Assembly: GCF_010093815.1 (NCBI RefSeq) | Contig: NW_022985581.1 | Span: forward strand, 46,671-110,670 | From: Pseudovirgaria hyperparasitica | Lineage: Eukaryota > Ascomycota > Dothideomycetes > Acrospermales > Acrospermaceae | DNA: 64,000 nucleotides | Reading direction: 5' to 3' | Shown here: positions 33,566 through 45,961 of the stretch, piece by piece | Position numbering within the stretch: the stretch's first letter is position 1 | How the letters are laid out: each line of letters opens with the position of its first letter | The notes under the pieces: model-generated | Databases searched by the model: none | Told to the model about the DNA's origin: nothing | Seen by the model: only the letters and a program-made list of their open reading frames with translations | Program-made: the position numbers and the translations under genes

Positions 33566-34530
33566 TTACACACCAGCTTCGCCTGCCTTGTATTGCTTGA
33601 ATCCGTCCTGGGCCGCGTCCTTTACTGTCACCTTGCCTTCACTGTCCGTATGTGTTAGCATAAGCATACACGTGGTCGAGGGATACCTACACAATCTCCT
33701 TGACTTTGGCCGCAATAGACTTGAAGTCTGCAAATACGGTAAAGGGGATCTCTTCGCGCACACAGTAATTGATAAGATCCTTGCCCTTCTTTGCGAACAA
33801 CAGATCACTTTCACGCGCAGCAGAAAGATCCGACACACCGTCCCCAGCGTAGAACATGATGGGTCGGATGTCGTCAGGTAGCTGGCCGTACGGACGCAGA
33901 GTAAGGGACTTGTCATGACCAAATCCGCTCTCGTCATGGAATTGGATATCCCAACCATTCTCCTCGTCAATTTTCTTTCCTGGTCGGGCCTTAACGTCGT
34001 TTGCTACAACTTCGATCTTCTCCGAATCGGGTCCGATAAGGTTCTTCAAGAGCGCACGAATGACGGGGACCATACCAGACGAGAGTACGACGACTGGGAC
34101 ATTGTTCTCAAGAGTCCACTCGAAGAAGTCCTTGAAGCCAGGGTCGAGCTTGATGTTCTTGACTAGCAAGTCAATACACTCCGGAAATGGGGCTGTGACA
34201 CTGTCCAGCATCTCCTGGAACGAATCTCTGAAGGTGATCTTCCCTTCGAGGGTGTCGATGTTGCCCTGACGGCGCTTCTCGACTCCATAGCCAATATTAT
34301 CAGTCTGTCCACATTAGACATTGATGCAATTGTACAATTGATCAATACCGATTACCATATAGTCATTGCCTGTGAAAGGTTAGATTGTCAAAAGTCTACG
34401 GCGCATTTGAGATGCTATGATGCTGGCAAGGCCACTGACTGTCCTGTAACGTGATCGTTCCATCGAAGTCTGTGAAAAAGATTGCTTTTGGGTTTGTCTT
34501 CATAGCCGGAAGATCTTGAATGGACCCCAT
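33566..34530 (-). CDS. PYP1: HAD phosphatase, polyol-phosphate phosphatase (Pyp1/YNL010W) family
   Basis: Predicted to dephosphorylate polyol phosphates such as sorbitol- or ribitol-phosphate, by similarity to yeast Pyp1. Four exons: 34440..34530, a 14-nt micro-exon 34356..34369, 33691..34304 and 33566..33641 (264 aa); all phases close. The micro-exon supplies SNDYM between TITLQD and TDNIGYGVEKRR, as in the yeast protein. HAD motifs: FTDFDGT (nucleophile), VVLSSGM, and AGDGVSDLSAA. Also DPGFKDFFEW and FAKKGKDLINYC match the family. The last intron (33642..33690) hides a TAG, and the true tail is EGKVTVKDAAQDGFKQY. Soluble, probably cytosolic. Confidence 0.88.
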
Positions 34531-34836
34531 GATGGTTATATATAATTATTGACGCAGAAATTCAGTTTTATCTGGTCTTAGATAATGGAGCCAACGACAG
34601 AACTTCACTAAGCACTAATAATGATGTTTGAGGGCTGAGTTTGCATTTGGATGACCGTGAACTTCAATGAAGAGGCAAGCCAAGCCAACCCAACCCACCA
34701 GCTGGGCAAAATCTACCCAAGTACCGGCAGTACTAATTAGTGGGCGGATCGGATGCCGTTCCGTAGCTCGGTTGTTGCAAAAGTCTGGTCCAACACCGCA
34801 ATTCATTTTCGCCGTAGTGTATAGAACGAGCAAGTC

Positions 34837-36332
34837 ATGCGGCCCTTGGTCCAGTATGGCTCTCGTTCCACCAAGAATCTCAGTTGCTTCTCCATAGTGA
34901 CAGGGCGAGCGCCACTGGCACACTTGAATCCCGCTCGCGCGACGAATCCTCCACCATCTCTTCGACGCCAATTTAGAGCTCTCTCATCACGGCCGCAGAT
35001 ACCAACGCCACTTGCAGCACTCTGGCAACGATGTCCCACTGATGCGCAGAACTTTCGCGCCTTCCACGCCTCTACGCGTGCTCTCGACGCCGACAGTAAG
35101 AAGCAGGAGGTGGAGCCAAAATTAGCAGAGGAAGCATTAGAATCTGATCGGGACAGCACCAGGGAAACCACTCGTGACTCGCCGATAGACGCTCCCATCT
35201 CATCAATTACCCCTAGCGCTACCTCTCCAGCCTCTGAAGAGAGTCTTCCTTCTAGTAGAGATCAGCAAAGATGGGATTCGTCGAAACGCCTAGCCCAGCT
35301 CATGGAGGAAGCTCAAGAACGAATTGCCATCCTTACACACAAGGTCAACAATTACACTGGAACAGACTACTCTGGTATACAAGAGCTCCGTCAGCAGATA
35401 AAGGAGCAAGGTAGGCTTAGATGAACTCAGGGCAGGTCCGCAGAAGCTGATTGGGCCGTTCAGAGGACGAAGTCAAAGCCAGGAGAGCCGCAATCGTTGG
35501 AGCAAAGCACGCCCTTGATGCAGCATTTGCTCAAAAAGCTACGTCGCAAAAGGAAGTGGTCGGACTGCTTGAGCGCAAGCATTCGTGGTCAGACTCAGAT
35601 CTGGAGCGATATATGTCGTTGGTGAGATCTGAGCACTTAAACGACCAAGCTGTTCAAAATGCAAAGGACAAGGTATCTCAAGCAGAGCGAGATCTAGAGG
35701 AGGCGCGAGCCCAATTGGAAAAGGTCGAGAGGAAGCAGTATCACGAGGAACAGATATGGAGTGATACAATTCGACGAAACAGCACGTGGGTTACCTTTGG
35801 CCTTATGGGTTTCAACGTACTAGTACTCCTCGCTTCAATTGCCTTGCTTGAGCCTTGGAGACGGAAAAGATTAGTCCGTGAGATTCGATCTGCTCTCGAA
35901 GAACACCGACCAGTCTTGATATCCACCAATGCAGAACTACCAGCCCATACACCTGACACCCCAGTGGATTCAGTCGTTGAATCATCGAATGTTACTGTGG
36001 AAGAAGTCTGCGGTGTAGAGATAGACTCCAGAGGAGCAGAGGCCGATACTGATAGAAACATCCAGACGAGCCCGATCATCGAACCCAAAGCTGATCCCGA
36101 GCCAACGCCAGATACGGGAGAAGACGAACCGCAAGTAATTCTCAATGATGCAGCAACAGCTCGTACACCGTACGACCGAGTGGAAGAGCTCAAGTCCTTT
36201 GTTGCAGATCTCTTCAGTGAAGGTACTGTCACTATACGGCAGGTAGATATTACAACCTGGGTCTTAGAAGGCTTCACGGTGGGTGCTGCTGTGGTCGGTC
36301 TCCTTGTTGTACTCATGAGATCTACATCCTAA
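34837..36332 (+). CDS. SHE9: Mitochondrial inner-membrane morphology protein She9/Mdm33
   Basis: Inner-membrane protein needed for normal mitochondrial shape, thought to act in inner-membrane fission. Exons 34837..35410 and 35464..36332 (480 aa), joining KEQ to EDEVKARR. The Arg/Ser-rich N-terminus (about 80 residues, with FRAFHASTRALDAD) is a presequence with a likely cleavage site. It is followed by coiled coils (SSKRLAQLMEEAQERIAILT, KVSQAERDLEEARAQLEKVE). The hallmark is STWVTFGLMGFNVLVLLASIALLEPWRRKRLVREI, with TM1, and a second TM at the extreme C-terminus (GFTVGAAVVGLLVVLM). Both tails of the coiled coil should face the matrix. Confidence 0.92.
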
Positions 36333-37317
36333 ACTAGTATCTATAAGCACCTTGTACATACCAAGAACACTCACTGTATTCTAGCTCTCAAAATTGACGT
36401 ATTATTTCACGGACCCTTTTTACTCCAATTGTCACACAATTAGGCACGATCATCCCTTTATACCTCAGAACAAAGCGATTTAGGTTTTGCTAGCACTCAC
36501 ACCCGTATGAGTGTGGCGCATGCGTGCTATGGGAATCGTGGGCTGGATGGCTTCGAGATTGCAATTCTGCAAGTAATCAACAGCTACGAATTCAAAATAA
36601 TCTCGAGATTCACGATTCACGATTCACGGTGCAGATGTGGCTCATTCTGTTCACAAGGTGAAGTTCTGCTTGAAGATACCTGATCTGATCAATGCCGGCC
36701 TTGATGATGTTCATGCATGGCATCAGATCATCTTAATGAAGTTACATACCCTCAGATCAGATGCTGCTAGGATCAGCTTGCAAAAGTAGCCCACCAACTG
36801 AGCATCTCCCTAAGTCTGCTGTCTGAGCACATATGAATCTCTCACTGCCTGGACTATGCCACTGGAGCTGGAGGATGGGTTATGCTTGGTGCTGGCGTAT
36901 GAGTAATACGATTGTGAGTGCCCCTTTATGCAAGCTGGTCTATAAGGATATTCGTCTTCTACTGGGTAAGATCTGCCGACTACCCTACTCAGAGCATACT
37001 TCTAGCATAATCGCAGCGGTTTTCATAGCTCTAGATAAGACACTTATAGATCTCGATGCACTCCATTTCGGTAGAAAGACCACTTTCATTGTTCTTAAGT
37101 TAACAAATCTTTCTTAACTTTTTCATAGGTTCCACCTAGATCTCCGATCTTTTCCACATCTGCATCCATGCTTGGAAGACCCTTGAAAGTGATGGCAAAC
37201 GTACATCCAATCTTTGGAAATACCTTGCCGAGGTAATCCTTCACAGGTCAGTGATGTGAAGTTCACTGACATGCCTCATTAGGGTTTTATTGATGGCATT
37301 GCATTACATTCGTACCC
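36333..37317. other. Convergent intergenic region with a small tandem repeat
   Basis: 985 bp between SHE9 (plus) and the aldehyde dehydrogenase (minus). Around 36609-36630 the 8-mer GATTCACG recurs three times in a row. A frame at 36833-37117 has no motif. Nothing else recognised. Confidence 0.5.
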
Positions 37318-38869
37318 TCATTTTGGATATTGCTTGATGTGGTAGCTCTTGAGCTTCACAAACTGGTCGAAGCCAAACTTGCTAAGGGTTTGGCCCTTAC
37401 CAGAATTCTTCCATCCAATCCAAGCGAGGTCCTATAGTTTGTCAGTTGACGTACTTAGGCTGAGAGAGCAGTGCGTAGAACTTGAAGACAGGGCTTGGGG
37501 ACAACAGAACAGTATATACTTACTGGGCTTGGAAAATCGGCACGATTAACAAAGACCGTTCCAGCTTCTACTTCCTCAGCGATCTCATTGCCCTTGTCGG
37601 TATCTTTGGTCCAGATGCTGGCGGTAAGACCAAACTGACTATCATTCATGAGCTTGATAGCTTCCTGATCACCTTTCACCTTCATGACAGGTATCACAGG
37701 TCCAAAGGTCTCCTCGGTCATCACCACCATGCTGTGGTCAACATTGGTGAGAAGGATGGGTGCGACATAATTGCCATCCCCTGGTGGGCTCGTGAATGTC
37801 TCGTTTTCAGGGGTCATGTCTTTTGCGCCCTTCTCTAATGCGTCTTTGACATGCATACGAATGGTCTCGACCGATCTCTTCGATACAACAGGCCCAATAT
37901 TGGTGTTTTTGTCGAATGGATCTCCCAATTTGTAGCCTTTTAACACTTCTTGCACAGCCGACACAAATTGGTCATGGATTTTTTCGTCGACATATATCCT
38001 TTCGAGGCTGCAACAACTCTGTCCAGAATTGAAGATTGCTCCGTCAACGATCTCGTCAGCAGCCCATGCCACATCGACATCCGATCTAACATATGCCGGG
38101 TCTTTCCCACCCAGTTCGAGGCCCACCCGGACTGCAACTCGGTCGCTAGCAGCCCGTTGTACAGCCAATCCGCCGGCAACCGAGCCAGTGAAACATACCA
38201 ATTGAATTGCAGGTGCACGTATAAGTGTCTCTATCTGAGTAAACGACCCACTGTGGAAATATTGTATGATGTTGTCAGGTAGCCCGGCCTTCTTGAAGAT
38301 AACGGCAATTTGCTCCACGACGGTTGGCGTTTGAGGGGATGGCTTGAGGATGATAGAGTTCCCGGAAAGTAGCGCCGGGATTATGGAATTTATGAGGATC
38401 AGGTAGGGATACTACCAAAATAAGCCCATCTGTACTGACTAGATAGCAAGATGGAAAGACCTACATTCCAAGCGAATAGCACCAATACAGGACCTATTGG
38501 CACTTTCTTAATGTATCGCTTAAACCCCTTCTCGGGCTCCCCATCTGTATCACTCAAAGCCTCGTCGCTGATCTTCAGGAGGTATCTACCACGAGCAACA
38601 GCAGTGCTAACTTCTTTGGCGGTATACGCGATGGGCCTACCCATCTGTTCAGTCAACTCTTTCGCCAGCTCATCTTGCTTTCCCTCTAGCAACGCAAGGG
38701 CAGTCCTGACAATAGTTTGTCTCTCTTTAAGTGGCGTCTTACGCCATGACTGGAAGGCTTCAGTCGCAAGCTCAGGAATTGCCTCGATATCAGCATCACT
38801 TAAGCCACTACGTGTAGCGACGGGCTTGTTCGTGACAGGAGAGATGGTTGTGATTGTCTCAACAGACAT
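37318..38869 (-). CDS. NAD(P)-dependent aldehyde dehydrogenase (ALDH superfamily)
   Basis: Oxidises an aldehyde to the acid; the substrate is not predictable here. Exons 38465..38869, 37524..38411 and 37318..37431 (468 aa), all phase 0. Exon 1 ends VPIGPVLVLFAWN and exon 2 opens YPYLILINSIIPALLSGNS. Then come KPSPQTP, FTGSVAGG (cofactor loop), LELGGKDPAYV (catalytic Glu), GQSCCSLERIYV (catalytic Cys), and EETFGPVIPV. The third exon supplies DLAWIGWKNSGKGQTLSKFG. The N-terminus starts MSVETITTISPVTNKPV without targeting signal, so cytosolic. The closest ALDH class appears GabD/SSADH-like, but the double Cys and short C-terminus leave this open. Confidence 0.9.
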
Positions 38870-40835
38870 AGTTGCTGAAGCAAAAGGTATGCTTGATTTA
38901 TGTCGTCGCTCGGGATGCAGATTTGCTCGTGATTGAATATCGATGTCTCAAGCCAAGATTGCGGAGGTGAGTGTGAATTGTTGACACTGACGTAACTTTC
39001 AATTGGAAGGTGCCATCAGCAGCTGGAGGGTCTCCCGGTCCTGCCCCGCAGTACCCCCTCCCTGAAGCTGCAAAGCTCAAAGACATGACTAGTAGTACGC
39101 CGTTAATGATCACATATGCGCTGATAATATCTCGACTAACGTGCATCCTAAGATTTCCTCTTCGTGCTCAAAAGGGTTCGTCACAACCTAAAGTCGAACA
39201 ACAAAGTAAGCATAAGTCGACTTATTCACTTGATCAAAACTATAGACGACACCTATACCGACACCTTCTTATCATGTGACACTACTGCAGTAAGCACCAC
39301 GCAATACTAATGGCGGCAGCATGTTGATCGAGAGCAGAACACGAACCCGAGCGCAACCCACGACACGATAAGATGCAAGAAGAGCATGGAATCACATTGG
39401 CACAGCACCAGTCCAACATAATCATGAAGACGATGACTGTGCCTGTGACTGGTGTCTGTTAGAAAACACGAAGCGGTTGTCGGCCAGATCATGTATTCAT
39501 CCATGTGATTATTCTACACAAGGCTATTATCCATTGCTGCCTGCCCATGTCAGACATTCTCTTTCGCTTAGAGAGTCCAAAGTACAAACGAAACGGTTAG
39601 CGATGGCCACTAATCATTGTCTTCACCTTCTACGTTCCGACATTCGAAGGTAACTGGACCAGTGTCAACACCCCTTACGATATGGAAAGACTTGTTGTAA
39701 CAACAAAATAGACCTTCTCCTGGCGTTATTAATGGAAATGTATCTTTTGGGCAGGCACTAGAACAATATGGAAGTTTCCAATGCAGGAGGACATAGCAGG
39801 GGAGCACAGACGCGGTTCGCCGCATGATCTACATGATTTCTCACACAAATTCCGGGCAAAAGGAAACGACACCATCGACTCTGGCCACCGGCGAAGACAG
39901 AGGCAGAGAAAGGTACGCGAGCGATGCTCCACTTGGTCACGATATGAACAGTGGTATGAGCAGGGATAGGACCAGTCGCTAATATGCATGGATGTGATTA
40001 GTAGCGGCTTGATGGCAACGGCGTGCAAAGCGCGTTGTAGTGGCTCAGCGTAATTGTAATATGTACATAGTACATAGTAATGCCTTCTATGCCTGTGCAT
40101 ATCTTAGCTACGAAAGACACGGCGCTTGTAATGTGGCATGAACCAGGGCTGCGGCTCCTTCATGACACGCAGTGAGAATGAGTGGCACAGACTAATTATG
40201 ATCTAGGTAGCTCTACGTTGGTGCAAGAGACTCTTGCGGGGAAGTGCAGAAGGAGGGGGGGAGGGGGACAGGGAGTGAGAATACACGAATGCACGCAGCA
40301 CCACACACATAGATGACCAGACCATAATAACACTCCTTGCATGCTATGGAGAAAGATTGACCTCCAGCTGGCCCGCTACGTCTGAATGGCCTGAAATAAA
40401 TGGTGGGTGTTGATGATAATGATGCTCTGGAAGACTCAACCTAGCCCGGTACCCCATATTATGTGTCCCATGCCATGTACCCTGGGTACTCCATGATCCA
40501 ATCCCTCGCGTTATTATTGTTATGCCCCTAAGGTTTGTTACATCTTCTATATCTGCTATTGCCAGGCACTCAGATCTGAAGACTGAACCAAGCCAGCAAG
40601 ACTGCTCATTTTCAAAACACCAAACTTCCCTCCTGGACTCTCCCAACCTCTATATACAGCCCTATCCATCGAGCTCGTAGGATAGTATTGTCGGTACAAA
40701 GTACATCTACGGTACATCCATTTCGTTCGTGGGATATTTCCAGCTCCACCCCCGCCTCCTACCCACATAGCGTCCCGAGTCAGCGCTTGGACAAGCCGTG
40801 GCTGAGACTAATCCATCCATACTCATGCCGTTCGC
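38870..40835. promoter_or_regulatory. Long divergent region upstream of xlnR, with TATA-like box and CreA-type site pair
   Basis: 1.97 kb between the aldehyde dehydrogenase and xlnR starts. Visible elements: a purine tract of A/G with long G runs near 40249-40275, preceded by a GCGGGG (SYGGRG, CreA-type) near 40233; a TATATA in a pyrimidine context at about 40650-40657, some 185 bp before the xlnR ATG; and two abutting SYGGRG sites on the minus strand (see next entry). No coding sequence supported. Confidence 0.5.
40744..40755 (-). promoter_or_regulatory. Two abutting CreA-type SYGGRG motifs
   Basis: On the minus strand GCGGGG and GTGGAG follow each other without a gap, 81-92 bp before the xlnR start codon. 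Paired SYGGRG sites are the usual in vivo targets of the glucose repressor CreA/CRE1, and xlnR-type activators are known to be glucose-repressed. The motif is short, so chance occurrence is possible. Confidence 0.45.
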
Positions 40836-43800
40836 ATGCTCTCTTCAACTGCTCACCATGACTTTCCCCCGGCCCTCGGCCACATTCATATTCCGTCCTC
40901 AGGCCCAGGTTCACTCGGCCATGACCATGTGGATGGACATGCATACTTCGCTCCACTCCATATGGCTCATGCCGGCTTCGATGTCCCTGCACACTCCTCT
41001 CAGCACTCTTACCAATTCGAACAGCATCAGAAACACCCAAGACCCATTGAAAATGCCTTCGTAAAGCATCGCCAATACCCATACTACCTAGAGTTGGGGT
41101 CAGGACCTGGGCTTTTAGCAGCAGCAGGGCCTCAGACTCTCGGAAATGTAATCATGACACAGGCCCGAGCTGGAAGAGCCATGGCCGCAGCCTCTGTACG
41201 TCGCCGGATATCCCGAGCTTGCGATCAGTGCAACCAACTTCGAACGAAATGTGATGGCAAATCCCCATGCGCTCATTGTGTTGGTAGGTCAAGCCTTGTT
41301 CCCAAATCCCTGGTCAGAGCGAGAGGAAACAGCGAGCGCGGTAAATGTGCTAATCCCTTGGAAGAGTTCGTTTTGACGTGCGAATATGTTCGCGAACGAA
41401 AGAAGCGCGGGAAAGCGTCACGAAAGGACATTGCTATTCAACAGGCGGCAGCCGTAAATGCTACCGTGTCTACGTCTGGTTCAAAACACGATGGAACATT
41501 CCAAACGAGTCCCCGTGCGACAGCATGCTCTTCGTCCGTTGACCAAGACGGCGACGAGGTTGCCTTTCGTGACAGTTCTGCCGCTCCAGAGCAAGACCGC
41601 GACTTACCTTCACAACTTCTACATCAAAGCAGGTCACGAGGTCCTTCCAATGACCATGACCGATCGTACAACGTAACTTCGCCTGTGTCTCGATCAGTCA
41701 GTCTATCAGGAGCTGACAGTATTCCTGTGGGTGGTATGCTACAACGTCACCATCATCATCCCCAATCTCATCAGATGTCCAACGTAGACCCTCGACTATC
41801 GAACGATGTTTCGATGGCACTAAACGGGTACGGTCATCTTGAAGACTTTTCTGGGAGTATGATGAGTTCACATGCAGCTGTCAACGAAGGGCACAATGAT
41901 CAATCCACTACTGGATTTATCACCAATTCGGTTATGCGCAAAGAACACACCCATGTGTATCCAGAAGATCCATATATCATCAGTCCTTCGAGAGAGATAC
42001 AACACCAGAACGTCTTCCAATTGCCACCAGGCGAATCGCCAATATCGACAAGCTTTCTCAAGAGCGCCTCTACAGGGGGGTCTCCCGCCTGGTACAATAT
42101 AGGCTCCCCATCTACAGGAATGTACGGAAATACAACCCACATTCCGACTCAAGGCCTTCGATACCCGGTCCTCCAACCTCTCTTGCCTCACCTCAATGGT
42201 CTACTACCAACTTCAATATCCTGTGATCTGCTAGAGCTGTACTTTCAAAGCTCGTCGTGCGCATTCATTCGGCCCTTATCCCCATATGTACTTGGTTACG
42301 TCTTACGCAAGCGATCCTTCCTTCGTCAGATGAATCCCCGAGCATGCAGTCCAGCTTTACTTGCAAGCATACTGTGGATAGGAGCGCAGACCAGCGAGTC
42401 CCCATTTCTTACCACTCCACCGTCAGCTCGTGGCAAGATCTGCCAGAAGCTGCTTGAGCTCACCATCAGTCTACTCAGGCCCCTCATTCATTCTCCGGTT
42501 GCTACGAATGACACTGCTCCCAGCTACGCTGCAAACACGGTCGTCAATGGGGTCGCATTAGGCGGCTTTGGGGTTGCCATGTCTGGTCAATCTAGCGAGA
42601 TAAATGGCTCTCCAGGTGCTGCTGGTAACTTGGACGACGTTATAACTTATATGCATTTGGCAATTGTAGTCTCTGCAAGTGAATACAAGGCAGCCAGTCT
42701 TCGATGGTGGAATGCAGCATGGTCCTTAGCACGTGAGCTAAAACTCGGACGCGAGCTTCCTCCAAATACCGTCGTGGTACATGACTTACACCCTGAACAG
42801 CGTGAAGATGATGTACCTGGCGGTATCGAAATCGATGTATCTGATATAGGACATATCCAGGATCAACCGGGATGCTATTCTGAAGAGGAGCGTGAAGAGC
42901 GACGAAGAATCTGGTGGCTTCTCTACATCATGGACAGACATCTGGCTTTATGCTACAATCGGCCCCTTTTCCTCCTAGACTTAGAGTGTGATGGATTGTT
43001 ACAGCCAGTCGATGACTGTGTGTGGCAAAGTGGAGAGTTCTACATCCCAGAATCCAGCTCGACAGATCCAAATTCAAACTATCTTAGACAACGAGGACCG
43101 ACATTTCACTGTACTGGACACAGTATCTTCGGATATTTCTTGCCCCTCATGACAATATTAGGGGGCATAGTCGATCTTAATCATGCCCGCAATCATCCTC
43201 GATTCGGACTAAGAAATCGCAACGGCCGTGAATGGGACGAACAGGCCGCTGAGATAACACAACAGCTTGAAGCATATGAGCACAGCCTTCAGCACTTCGA
43301 GGAACGATTCTGTGGTAGCCTCAAGCACGACGAAGCTGCGAACGGTAGCAGTCATAATGCCGAAGTGCACAGTCCCTCTACTCATTCTATTCACTCCTCC
43401 AGCTCCAGGACTACCGACCAAATATTGCAAACCAAGATTGTCGTCGTCTATGGCACCCATGTCATGCACACACTTCATATACTGCTTAATGGCAAATGGG
43501 ACCCAATCTCACTCCTTGACGACAACGACCTGTGGATCTCATCACAAGCATTTGTAACAGCTACGGGCCACGCGGTCGATGCGGCAAAGGCCATACGCAA
43601 CATATTGGACTGTGACCCAGATCTAAGTTTCATGCCTTTCTTCTTCGGAATCTATCTACTGCAAGGGAGCTTCTTACTACTTCTGATTGCAGATAAGTTA
43701 CAGGAAGGGGCAACTCCCAGTATTGTTGAGGCTTGCGAAACTATCGTCCGCGCTCATGAAGTGTGTGTCGTTACACTTAATACAGAATATCAGGTGTGTC

Positions 43801-44046
43801 ATCCAATTCACTTGTCACCTGAGCATGCTTCCATATTGCATCTCTTCATTGGAGGCAACTGTGCGATCGGCACATCTCTTGTTCTATCATTGCTGACTTT
43901 TGACGTAGAGGAATTTCCGAAAAGTCATGCGGTCCGCTTTGATGCAGGTTCGCGGGCTAGGCGACTCAGGGGAACAACAGTTGCGGCGACGCGAGGTCTT
44001 AGCTTTGTACCGTTGGACAGGTGATGGAAGTGGACTCGCGCTATGA
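40836..44046 (+). CDS. xlnR: Xylanolytic/cellulolytic transcriptional activator XlnR (XLR1/XYR1)
   Basis: Master Zn2Cys6 activator of xylanase, cellulase and pentose-use genes. Exons 40836..41283, 41365..43793 and 43909..44046 (1004 aa). The zinc cluster is [15 protein letters not shown] then CAHC (Cys129, 132, 139, 145, 148), joined over the first intron (81 bp) to [17 protein letters not shown], giving the sixth Cys at 155. The middle carries [50 protein letters not shown] and [21 protein letters not shown]. The second intron (43794..43908) must be removed to reach the conserved end [11 protein letters not shown]...[20 protein letters not shown]. Both introns leave an open frame if read through. 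Slightly longer than Aspergillus XlnR, mostly in the N-terminal and linker parts. Confidence 0.94.
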
Positions 44047-45961
44047 TCGAAACCATGGCTATATTACCATCATATGGAAACGTCATCATGCTCCTACAGT
44101 CATGATATATTAACGATAGATACACTGCATATTCATGCGGTAAATGAGTGATAGTGATACGATTTCGGATGGATCCGGTAGGCCCCCAGAAGCGCAAATG
44201 ATGGGCCTAATCAGGCCGGTGCATTTTCTCATTCTCATTGTCTACTACTAGATCCTTCTTTCACTCTCATGTACTATAGTGTTCGATATACCCAGGGTGG
44301 GTTGTCGTTAGTGTGAACGCAAGCTGAGCACACCTGTACCAATATCAATAGCATGGTGGCATGGATGTTATGGCATATACATGGGTGCGAATGTTTGTTG
44401 GCTGATTCTGCGTCTTTTGTCGAATAACAACAGTCTGCCAAAGATATGAAACTGGTCCACGGAAACAGTCTAGGAGAGTTGAACGTGAAGAATTATATTC
44501 GAATATCGGTTTGCACCCTGTAAACATGAACTCCGGAATCTGCAATGAGATCAAAATATGGGCGTGGAAACGATCAACGACTCTAGACTATAACTCGAGC
44601 AGCAGTAATTTTAAACATATCCAACGGTCCGCGACCCGCTCTAGGCCAACCCAATGCATATAATAGCTTAAGAGATGTGACTTACTTCACCTCCAATAGT
44701 AGTGGCGTATAATGTTTTGCTGACCGCAACGACCCGTTACCTATAACCACCCCCCCCAACCCTATCGTGCCTGTGAAGATCTCGGCATTCTATGACTCAG
44801 CCAATAGCTATGGTACATTTCTCCAACTAAGGGTAAATTAACCTGGTACCGATCTCTTCTGGAAACAGAGGACCCACCAAAGAGTGCTTTCCTCGTGGCA
44901 TTCGTTGCCATCGCCAGGACCTACCACCCGCTCGCCCTAGACTCAACTTGACACTCCCGGGCATGGGGATGTACAGCTGGAATTTAGCCTAAAATCGCAT
45001 ACTGCTCATGGGACAGCCAGGGCACCCAAAGCAGCGAGATGACTAGATCCATAGAGGACCGCCAATATCCAGTACCAGTTCTCTTCGCATGAGTTACGAG
45101 TCACAGCCTAGAAAAAGGCTTGCAGAGTGCCAGTATGACGGCTGTAACAGGCATATGCATCCATCCTGATAAGAGATTGTTCACCCCTGAATAACATTCT
45201 AGCATCTAGAGGTGGGAGCAGTAACAATTTGCTGGTGCCCTAGGAGCAATCACAGGATGAGGATGTGCGAACCGCTCCCGTTGTTCTCACCAGTTGCAGG
45301 CCTTTGTCCTGTCGCGCAATAGGGCTTTGCCAGGCAGCTGCTATATTTTGTTTCATATTAAGTCACGTCCGGTCAGCACAGCGTGCGTCCAGTGGATCTT
45401 CTTATATTCCGTGGTACAGGGTGCCTTTCGATCGCCAACCTGAGAAGGTTGTCTACTTCGTATCAAAACTCAGGAGCCGTCAGAACTCGTCAGCTCCTAC
45501 CTGTACCTTGTTCGCCCAATACAAGTGAACCCGTATGACGGAGCACATCTGACAAGATCTATATGCCAATACTTGCGCAACTAGCTTACAGTACAACGCA
45601 GGATCGATGCAAACTGTGCTAATTGAGGCTGCGACCGGGCAGAGCTATCCTTGAGGGTGATAGTGCGTTCAAACTTGATGGAATTGTAAGCGCGTTTCGT
45701 GCTAAGGCAACTGTTGCACTTTCATTGGGGCATCAATTCGGGTGCTTTTACCGAGTATATCGGGTGCACCGTCTTCAAGCATGTACAGGCCGGATCTACG
45801 ATCTACTGACTTACAAGCCTTTTCACTTTACAACTCGGCGTGGCGCTCCTATTTGCATTTCGGCGCCATTGATTTCTCAAGGCTTCTGTCGATTGAATAG
45901 TTCAAGCAGGTGGACCCTGTTCTGGTGATGGGCTATCAGCTGAAAGCATTGTATTGTAGTA
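44047..45961. other. Convergent gene-free stretch, 1.9 kb
   Basis: Between xlnR (plus) and the MATE transporter gene (minus). The short frames at 45265-45528 and 45623-45928 have no motif and no splice partner that I can support. Nothing else recognised. Confidence 0.5.

Noticed and set aside
36833-37117. 94-codon plus-strand frame between SHE9 and the aldehyde dehydrogenase
   Set aside because: No motif, convergent intergenic position, and no splice partner found.
41061-41135. A further in-frame intron in the xlnR N-terminal region
   Set aside because: GTAAAG and CTCAG borders exist and the length is a multiple of three, but no conserved residues there demand removal; left in the coding sequence.
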